A DNA stretch of 64,000 nt from Trametes villosa. Lineage: Eukaryota; Basidiomycota; Agaricomycetes; Polyporales; Polyporaceae. A program made the translations under genes and the position numbers. The stretch is from the NCBI GenBank assembly GCA_002964805.2, contig PUDQ02000003.1, positions 2,232,001 to 2,296,000 of the forward strand, in the 5' to 3' direction. This document shows positions 56,556 through 64,000 of this stretch, piece by piece. A model generated the notes under the pieces. The model was not told the DNA's origin and did not search any database. It was given only the letters and a program-made list of their open reading frames with translations. Within the stretch, counting starts at the first letter, position 1, and every line of letters begins with the position of its first letter.

Positions 56556-57877
56556 AGTTTGGGCAAGTGGGCGGAGACGTTGAGGACGCTGCAGGAGTCG
56601 GGGGAAGATGGGCAGGCAACTGGGGAGAAGGAATCTAGTTTTGCTGGTTTTTAGAGCCCCTTGCTTAGCGAGTTTGCCGGCACGATAAACCAGGGGGTAC
56701 AGTCATCATGGTTCTAGAGGTGTTGGGTGAGGTGGTCTGCCAGTCGCTTGTTATAAGCGACACGTAAGTTTGATGCCCCTTAAGTCACCTTGCCCCCTCC
56801 ATTGTTATATGCACCCAGCTCACCGTCCGCCAAGCAGCTACGTGAGCTGATTGTATATTCAACACCAGAGTTATTGCTTGAGTAGCAAGTGATCTTGCTC
56901 ACAGTCAGCCTGCCAGACACGTAGATGCAGCGAGATGTCGAGACCGGGCGGATGAACTCAAAACTTATACATGTTCAGAGTCATTGTCTTGCCCTATCTG
57001 GCGACGGTGCGTTGATTGTGTGTGAAAAAAGCGAACAGCCTGCGTAGGTTTGAAATCAACGAGGAGGAGCAGGCAATAGTCAGGCACCGCTGGTACAAGT
57101 ATTTGATGTTCGTTCTCACCGGCGGCTGGGCCTGGCTGGGCGGATGCCCTAATATGGCCAACCTGACGCCCACACTCAGTGCGCGCGCGCGACTCATCGC
57201 CAGAAATTGCGAACAAACACAGCCAAACAGGGCGCGCGCCCGGCGTCTCTCGACGTTGCGCACGCGCACAGAATATGTATCGTAGCACGCCTCGAACTGT
57301 ACAGTACGGATCGCATCTCGCACCCCCGCATCTACCCTCGCCTTCCCGGAATTCAGCCGCGCATCATCCCGCACGCACGCGCAAGCCCCGCTGCGCGTGC
57401 TTTGGCCTCCCGCGCGGTCGACCGCGCTCCAGCGTCGCGCTCGGCCCGACCAACGCACGCCGCTACCCTCAACATAGCTCTCCGCCCGTGGCATAAGCTC
57501 GCGTACTACTTCGAGCATGTGAAGTGGCCGACGCGCAACTGGATCCCCACTGCACGCGAGATCGCCGAGACCGTTGTCCAACGACAGATGCGCGGGTACG
57601 CGTGCGTCAAGCGTCACGGAGGACGACCTGTAGAGGACACGGAACTGGATGAAGGCCTTTTCCAAGAGGGTTCTTCATCGCGCGTCAAAGGGGACGCAGG
57701 TGAGGAGGCGGGGCCGCGCTACAGCGCGGATCTAAACGCGACGGTATATCCACTACCTCGCGCGAACACGCTGGACCGATCTGTGATCACAGGATCGTCG
57801 TGACGGGGTAGGGAGCCACTTGGCGCAGTGTATTGACCTGGCGCGGCGCGCACACTTCTACTGTACATTTGTATGCT
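56556..57877. other. Long stretch without a supportable gene
   Basis: A plus-strand frame near 57490-57800 includes YFEHVKWPTRNWIPTAREIA, which looks protein-like and could be a transposase or orphan fragment; its upstream part is Arg/Ala-rich noise. Confidence 0.35.
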
Positions 57878-59192
57878 ATGAAACATGCTGCGTATCCTGC
57901 TACGACTGTCACAGGCCCTCCCACTGACGCACTGCGAAGTTGTCGTGTACTTCGCAAGCATGCACGGCCCAATTCTAGCGCTCTCCGTGTGCGCGATGTC
58001 GAACAAGACCTCGCGAGGGTTCTGCAACATCGTGAGGGTGTTAGCGGATCAGAACCAGCTATCAATGCTTCAACCGCGCCTTCGCACTCAGAAAGTCGCG
58101 GTTTATCGCTCGCACTAGCAAGCATGTCACATCACCTCAGGGTCGCGCCAGGGAATACCGCGCGGCGTTGCTTACATCTTGTATCGATTGGACGACGAGC
58201 ACACTTGTCCACTGCCTCGCCTCAGCATTGGTCTCCGTCCTGCCGAACTCCGTGTATGCGTTCTCGTATCTCCTGCAAGGACCTGTCAGCACACCATACA
58301 TCATGTCGAACGCAAGCAACACCCCGCACAACCGAAGAATCGTCGAGGACGCACGCGCGCAACCGTGCACGCGGGGTCAACGACAGTGAGGACGAAGAGC
58401 TCGAGTCCTTGCTGCTCGCTACTCCACACGAACTTGAGGACGGCCACGTGGACGTATACGTCGAACATGAGCCGCCTGAGCCTAGCACGCCGCAGGAACC
58501 GCATGGGCGGTTTCATGTCTATATCGAGGGTAAAAGACCTGGTACAGGGCTCGTAAAATTACATGTGAGTCTTGCGTGTATCCGTGATCATCGTGTCTGA
58601 CACTCACCTGGTTTCAGTTCCTCCTCCCACCGACTCCAGATGCTGCCCAACGCATGCACCACCGTCTCTGGAACACTGTGATGCAGGAGATCTTCGTGAA
58701 ATTCCAGGGGATCATGACCAAAGAACAAACCCACACTCTGAACTCGCTGGCGATCATCTACTTGTGGTTCTCCCGCGTTTCGGTGTCCTCCTCCGAGGAC
58801 GAAGCCGCGCACCGACTGGAACTTTGGGAGGAGCTGCAAAAGCTCCTGAGGTCGTCGGCTGAACTATGGTTGTACATGGACACCCCAGGAGAGAAATTGC
58901 TGAAGAAGATCGAGAGCTGGGCGCGCGCGAACATCCCTCAGGTACCTAGGTGGCCTCCTGCTTCGTACGTGTTTGGCTGACCTCTTTACCTTCACAGCCA
59001 TTCCGTCCACCGCGCTTGCATGCTGATGTGCCTCAACAACACGAGGGCTCGGCGCACGACGCCACCGACTCGGATTCTTCGGAGGATAGTACACGCCCCT
59101 CGAGCCCTGAGCGGCGCACGAACTTGGACATGCCACCGTCGGCCGATCTGGAAGTCAGAGGTGATCATGCGGGAGAGGCAGAAGCGGAGTAG
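57878..59192 (+). CDS. Hypothetical protein with acidic and Ser-rich ends
   Basis: Exons: 57878..58564, 58618..58941, 58998..59192 (401 residues), GT-AG introns. The middle exon is the most convincing: RMHHRLWNTVMQEIFVKFQG, TLNSLAIIYLWFSRVSVSSS, LWEELQKLLRSSAELWLYMD, helical and well composed. Before it comes an acidic segment (VNDSEDEELESLLLATPHEL) and VYIEGKRPGTGLVKLH; the C-terminus is Ser/Asp/Glu-rich (DATDSDSSEDSTRPSSPERR). The first 150 residues are Arg/Ser-rich and less sure, so the true start may be later or an intron may be hidden. No family recognised. Confidence 0.5.
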
Positions 59193-59324
59193 TAACATAT
59201 ATTGTAGTGTTCTGTCTCCGACCTTGACCTGTATGCGTGTACATGGGAACCCCGAGCACTCGGCGACACTGCGAGAGTTTGAGGGGTTGCGCCCCCGCAG
59301 GTACACGACGTGAAGTAGTTTTTA

Positions 59325-59600
59325 GTTTGATTAATCTATGCCCATCTTATCATGAGAATCCCTGATTAAACCACCCATTAAGGCCTGTGTGTGTCTGAGT
59401 CTACGAAGAAGGAGTCCGTTAATCTGACCAGCTAATCCACGCCTTGCCCGTGGATTAGAGTCCTACAAACCAGATACTCGCCGCTTAATCACCCTTAGCA
59501 CCGATTTAGTACGGATTAGTACACAGATTTTAGTCCGATTAGTGCACAGATTGATTCAGCTCTACGAGGCCTCCCCATTGTAATCTACGCTAATCCTACA
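59325..59600. repeat. TAATC-rich repeat block with a 10-base-pair hairpin
   Basis: GATTAGTACACAGATT and GATTAGTGCACAGATT occur in near succession (about 59515-59552). CTAATCCACG (59432-59441) and CGTGGATTAG (59449-59458) form a perfect inverted repeat with a 7-base loop. CATTGTA and TACAATG close the block near 59575-59602. Many GGATTAG/CTAATCC units are spread between. Confidence 0.6.
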
Positions 59601-59641
59601 ATGATCCCGCTAGCGAAGCGTACATTGTACCATGGTCAACA

Positions 59642-62600
59642 TTACCGCCCCTTACGCCCCCTTGTACCAGCGGTAGCTCGCTTATTCTCCGTGCTCTTGC
59701 GCGTGGCGGGCCTGGAAGCCGCCTCCTTTGCGGCGCGCGTCTGTCGCGTTTCGCGTGCTTCGCCGCTGGGTACTGGGGCGGACCTGCGAGTACTGTAGTG
59801 CGATTGTTGTTAGTCATAGAAACAGCAATCAGATCACTTGTACTCACCGTTTGACGGACGGCCCTCCCTCTTGCTCGCCGTTGGCCTGGCGTTTCGAGCC
59901 TCGCTGTGGCGCGCTAGCAGCCGGCTGCTTCCTTGAGCGCGTGCGCGAGGTCGACGGGGCGTCATCGACGTCGACGGACCCCTCGGGCTCGGCTACCGCG
60001 GCACGTCGCCCTTGCGCCCTAGCTGTAGGCCCCCCACGCTTCCGAGACGCTGGGCCGACGTGGGTGACGGGTGCCTCTTCGTCCTCGGACTCCTCCGCAC
60101 CCTCCTCTTCAACCTCCTCCGCCTCCTCGGACTCCTCCGCGCCCTCCTCTGCGACCTCCTCCGCCTTCTCGGACCCCTCCACACTGTCCTCTGCGACGTC
60201 CTCCTCTTCCACAGCTTCGTCCTCTGCGACCCCCGGCTCCTCCGCGGCTTCCTCCTCGACGACCTCCTCCTCGGACTCGGGTAGAGCGGCGCGCCGCACT
60301 CGCGCCCTCGACGCAGCCCCCCGACGCTTACGAGACGGCGGACCGACGCGGGTCACGACGGGGGCCGCCTCCTCCTCGGACCCCTCCGCGCCCTCCTCCT
60401 CTGCGACATCGTCCTCGATGACCGGGGGCTCCTCCCCCTTCTCCTCCTCCTTCTCCTCCTCCTCCTTCTCCTCCTTCTCCTCCTCCTCCTCCTCCTTACC
60501 CTCCTTCTCCTCCTCGGCAGCACGTGGGTTCTGCCCGCCCTCCCCCGCGGTCTCGCGGGCCTCCGTCGTCTCGGCAGCAGTCAGCGGCGGCGCGCGATTC
60601 GACGGACCACCGCGCCACCGGCTTGAGCCAGCGTCCTCGTCGTCTTCTGTCTCGACGGTGGTCACCCGCCGCGGCCGGCTCGACGACCCACCGCCCGACT
60701 GGTGGGGCGCGACGGAGGTAGGCTTGACCTGCGGCTCGTCCGCGTCGCCTGGGTCGCCGGCGGTGGCGCGCCGCTCGTGGCTCGGGCCGGCGGTGGCGGC
60801 GGTTGAAGGCCTGTCTCTGACGGTCTGCTCGTCCGCGGACGGGGGTTCGCCAGGCGTGTTCACACCCACGACGCGCGTAGGCTCTTCGTGAGGAGGCACG
60901 CTGCCTGCGTCCGATCGCAATTGATCGACCTCGGCACTACCTTCGCGCAGAACCGTACCGTCGGCCCCGCTGTCCACCGAGGCCCGCAGAGTCTCCCAGC
61001 CCGGCAAGACCGGGTCTTCAGGGATTGGCGCTAAGCCCGGCGTGGCGGCTGCTCCGGCGGGTTTGGCGGGACGAAGAGGGCGGCGTCTAGGGGGTTGACG
61101 AGGAGTCTCGTTCGTGCTTGGCATAGCCGCAGCGAGCGGCGTGGCGGAAGCGGCACGAGAGTGGGCCCGTGACGGGGTGGCTGAGACGGGGTGGCTACTG
61201 ACCACGGCAGCGGAACCTTCCGACGCCGGCGTGCGCTTGCTCGGGGAATGATAAACAACCTTGACGTGCCGGCGAGGTGTGCTCGGGCCGACGGACATGG
61301 AGGGACCTGGCGCGCTGCTGTGCTCGGTAGTCGGCTCCTGCCATGCAAAGGCGTCCGACGCGTCTTGCGCTTCGTAGAGCCGCACGTACAGCACAGGTAG
61401 CACATGTACGGGTAACCCCGAAGGATCCTCGATCCGCGCGTTGCGCCAAGCCCCAGGTATGTACGCGTCGGGTCTGTCTTGAATGACGCCCCAAGAGAAG
61501 CCGGTGCCTTGCCCGTCGGGGTCTACAAAGGCTAGACGGACGTTAGTACGAGCACGCGCACAACATAGAGCAACGTACCCCAGAGCGCGGCATACCAAGC
61601 ATTCAAGACCTCACGCGCTTGCACCATACTCCAGTCGGCGTCGAACTCGGGTAGCAGCGGCCGGCCGCGCGAGTCGTACTCCAGACGAGAGTCGCGTCGA
61701 GTGGGGTTGGGAGCTGAGTTGAGTGGGTTAGTACTTGCACCACGACTCGAAGCAAGCTACTTACGTAGGGCAACGTCGAGATACCGCCGCCAGCGGTCTA
61801 TCTCATTCTCAGAAGGGCCCCCTTCGAAATCACTGAACGATACGACATCGTCGCGCAGGCGGATGGTGAACCTGCGGGCGTGTTAGTTCCTCAACCCGAA
61901 CGCTGGCAGGCAAGCGACGTACTGGTCGTCTTCTATCACTCCCGTCGCGTTGCGGAAGGCCAGGCGGAGATGTATGACGGCCGCGCCGATCTGGTCGTGG
62001 GCGAAACCGACGAAACCGCGCAGATGTTGGGCCAGAACGTCGGCGAAACCCTCTTGATTCCTGTACATACGTTAGCTCTTGTGCGGCGTAGACAATATAT
62101 ATGGTACTTACTCGAGGTATGCCGCGGGATCCGTCAGGCGGCTGTCCTTCGCCTCCTGGGCCTTCGAAATCCATTCGGCCTGTTCTTCAGCAGTTAGGGC
62201 GCGGAACAGCTCGGCCTTGGCCTGCTGGCGCGCTCCGATAGTTCCTCCCAGCTCCTCGCGGCGGCGCTCGACCTGATCCTTGTGAGCGGCCGCCCACAGA
62301 TTGGAGGCCGCCGGAGCGCGCGTCTTGAGGTTCTTCAGGAGAGGAGCCAGCTCGTGCTTGGATCGCGGCGGCTTGCCATCTCCATCGGCGAGTGGCTCAT
62401 CTTTGACATCACCCTCCGCGTCATCGCGTGCGAGCTTCTCCTGCTTGCGACGTGCGGCCATCCGGTTCTTGAACCATATATGAATGCGCTGTGTATTCCG
62501 TGTTAGTGGGGAAAGAGGGTGAGCGCGGTGATTAGCTAACCTCTTCCATGTCGCCGTCGGTCTCGCCTTCGAAGGTGAAGTGCTTGAGGCATTCCGTGGC

Positions 62601-63074
62601 TATTTGCGTCTCGCGCGTCGTACGCGCCTCGACGTTGTCGAACGCGCAGATTTCATCGAGGAACTTTGTAAGCCACGCCGCGGCGTCGCGGCCTTCAGTG
62701 CGCCACTCAAAGCGGGCAGCGCGGGAGCCACGGGCGGGTCCAGTGTGAGGTAGCGCTGCACGCTTCTTGTGCGGTTTGCGCGCGCGGGGTATGTTCTCCT
62801 CGTCGGACTCATCGGGTGGCGTGTCGACCGCGCGCTCCTTGCCCTTCGACTTCTTCCGTGGCTGAGGTACCTCGTCGTCCTCCTCCTCAGGCGCGTGCGC
62901 GCGCTTCTTGGACTTCTTGGCTGTCTCGGGACTGGGGGTATCAGGCGTTTTTTCCTCCGCCTCTGTCGGGCCTGAATCGCGCTTCTTCAGCCTGGAGGTT
63001 CGTGGCTGGGAGGCGTCATCTTCGTCTTCGATGTCGGAGGAGTTGACAATCGGTCGGCGTCGCGGCTTGGACAT
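59642..63074 (-). CDS. Large charged nuclear-type protein, 1041 residues
   Basis: Minus-strand exons: 62541..63074, 62112..62488, 61923..62060, 61765..61871, 61579..61713, 59848..61531, 59642..59792; introns of 47-55 bases, GT-AG, all phases agree. Residues 1-120 are basic/acidic with KKSKGKERA and RARKPHKKRA. Residues 120-200 contain FEWRTEGRDAAAWLTKFLDE and RIHIWFKNRMAARRKQEK, whose WFKNR resembles a homeodomain third helix. Next NLWAAAHKDQVERRREELGG ... ALTAEEQAEWISKAQEAKDS, HMG-box-like. A folded region follows (DRWRRYLDVALR, VQAREVLNAWYAALWG, AFVDPDGQGTGFSWGVIQ). The last 500 residues are low-complexity, with Glu-rich runs and two copies of a basic unit (VTRVGPPSRKRRGAASRARV and VTHVGPASRKRGGPTARAQG). 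The last exon adds a basic tail (TRRSAPVPSGEARETRQTRA). Probably nuclear, DNA-associated; family not named. Confidence 0.8.
60060..60540. repeat. Trinucleotide-rich coding low-complexity tract
   Basis: On the plus strand mainly CTC/CTT/TCC units, encoding Glu/Ala runs in the minus-strand gene. The purest part is at about 60430-60520. It also produces long spurious open frames on the plus strand. Confidence 0.8.
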
Positions 63075-63539
63075 CTTGGCTGAGTGGTCGCGTCGAGAGG
63101 AGAGTGGGGAATCTCAGGATGGTGAGGGCGTGCTGAGAGAAGCAGTAATGGAGGATCCCGCGGGCCACGCGTACAAACAGGCCACTTGCCTGTCAGGACC
63201 ATGCGCGGCGTTGCCTATTCGAGTTAAGGCCACACGCGGTTGGTTTTGTGCGGTTGGTATTGTCGCCAACCGCGTTGACCGAACCGCGTCCTACCGCAGT
63301 GCAGGCCCATGCGCCGCCACCGCGGTCCAAGCGCGTGACGTCAGCGCAATCGAGCGCATTGTCCGATCGCGTCGATCGCCGATTAGCTTTTTGTCCCTCG
63401 ATCGCCGATTTGCCCTCGGTGCCTGATCGGATCGACGCGTACGTCATCTGTGGCCGCAGGACTGGTACTGAAGTGCGCGAAAGTAAAGTACTGCGCGGGA
63501 CGGTGCCATAAATGTGATAGTAATAGTACGTGGAATACA
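63075..63539. other. Intergenic; promoter side of the 1041-residue protein
   Basis: CGCG-rich, with a repeated GATCGC/CGATCG pattern at about 63360-63410. No gene seen. Confidence 0.35.
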
Positions 63540-63998
63540 CTACTCGTCGTCAAAGAGGACAATAACTTCCTGGCCGTCCTCAACCCGCATGCGCAGCGGC
63601 TTCTCCTCAACCTTGGGAATGACTGCTTCATCATCCGAGATCTCGATGACCTCTGCATGGTCCTGGTGCAGATTCTGTGCGCTCGCGCCCGCACCGCTGC
63701 GGCGGTCATTGCGGTGGCGCATCCGCTTCGCCGGGGACACGAGGGCAGGGGACCTCGCGCGGCGTTTGCCAAGCGCTTTGCGCGAGACACTCGGACCAGC
63801 CTCCGCGCCACCGTGGTCCTCCACCTTGGGCCCGAGCGCTTTCGCCGCCCAGTGCCTGCGCACCATCTCCATTGCGTCCGGTAGATCGGGCGAGGAGACC
63901 GGAGACAAAGAGAGACGGTCGCGGGGTGGGGTGCTGGGGCGGTGCCACGGAGAGTTCGAAGCGCCGGGAGTGGCCTGTCCGGCGGAAGAAGGGGACGA
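63540..63998 (-). CDS. C-terminal part of a nuclear-type protein, 5' end outside the window
   Basis: An open frame enters from the window edge (SPSSAGQATPGASNSPWHRP...) and runs 152 residues to the TAG at 63540-63542. It is Ser/Pro-rich first (STPPRDRLSLSPVSSPDLPD), then basic (ALGKRRARSPALVSPAKRMR), then VIEISDDEAVIPK, which matches a SUMO-interaction motif (hydrophobic core followed by acidic residues), and ends EVIVLFDDE, a second such motif. No folded domain is visible in this part. Likely nuclear and SUMO-binding, by motif only. Confidence 0.6.
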   Translation of the reverse strand, partial: SSPSSAGQATPGASNSPWHRPSTPPRDRLSLSPVSSPDLPDAMEMVRRHWAAKALGPKVEDHGGAEAGPSVSRKALGKRRARSPALVSPAKRMRHRNDRRSGAGASAQNLHQDHAEVIEISDDEAVIPKVEEKPLRMRVEDGQEVIVLFDDE

Positions 63999-64000
63999 GG

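Noticed and set aside
59728..60891. 387-codon plus-strand Ser-rich frame
   Set aside because: Shadow of the Glu-rich tract of the 1041-residue minus-strand protein.
1..64000. CRISPR array, rRNA genes, telomeric repeats
   Set aside because: No regularly spaced repeats, no rRNA-like sequence and no telomere-type repeats were seen.

Overview
The window looks like a piece of an Agaricomycete (mushroom-forming basidiomycete) genome. The support is gene-dense GC-rich DNA, many introns of about 45-65 bases with GT-AG (some GC-AG) ends, and gene families typical of white-rot and bracket fungi: expanded seven-pass membrane proteins, F-box and nucleotidyltransferase-like orphans, MYND proteins. Polyporales is a guess. 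All gene models were spliced by eye from reading frames and splice signals.

Layout. 0-5 kb: the 3' end of the exosome subunit gene RRP42, then a divergent pair of paralogous family-5 glycoside hydrolases sharing a 490-base promoter. 5-12.8 kb: mostly non-coding, with a small hairpin-bearing repeat family, one 125-residue orphan and one small secreted protein. 12.8-31.1 kb: a conserved core. Five paralogous seven-transmembrane genes are interleaved with an ASXH+RAMA chromatin-type protein, a valyl-tRNA synthetase (two in-frame starts, the longer adding a mitochondrial presequence) and the Ca2+-channel subunit MID1. The closest two seven-transmembrane copies lie in opposite orientation around the ASXH-RAMA/VAS1 pair. 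31.1-59 kb: an accessory region with a MITE (29-base perfect terminal inverted repeats), a protein with two RNase H1 N-terminal-like domains, a dead tyrosine recombinase, a nucleotidyltransferase-fold protein, an F-box protein, a MYND zinc-finger protein and several orphans, separated by long stretches with no convincing gene. 59-64 kb: a 1041-residue charged nuclear-type protein, and the C-terminal part of another nuclear-type protein with a SUMO-interaction-like motif at the window edge.

How the genes relate. Most are unrelated neighbours. The clear relationships are the divergent hydrolase pair, the seven-transmembrane cluster (shared exon sizes, including invariant 79- and 209-base exons), and the shared short promoter between the ASXH-RAMA gene and VAS1, which carries two ACGCGT boxes and one TGACTC box.
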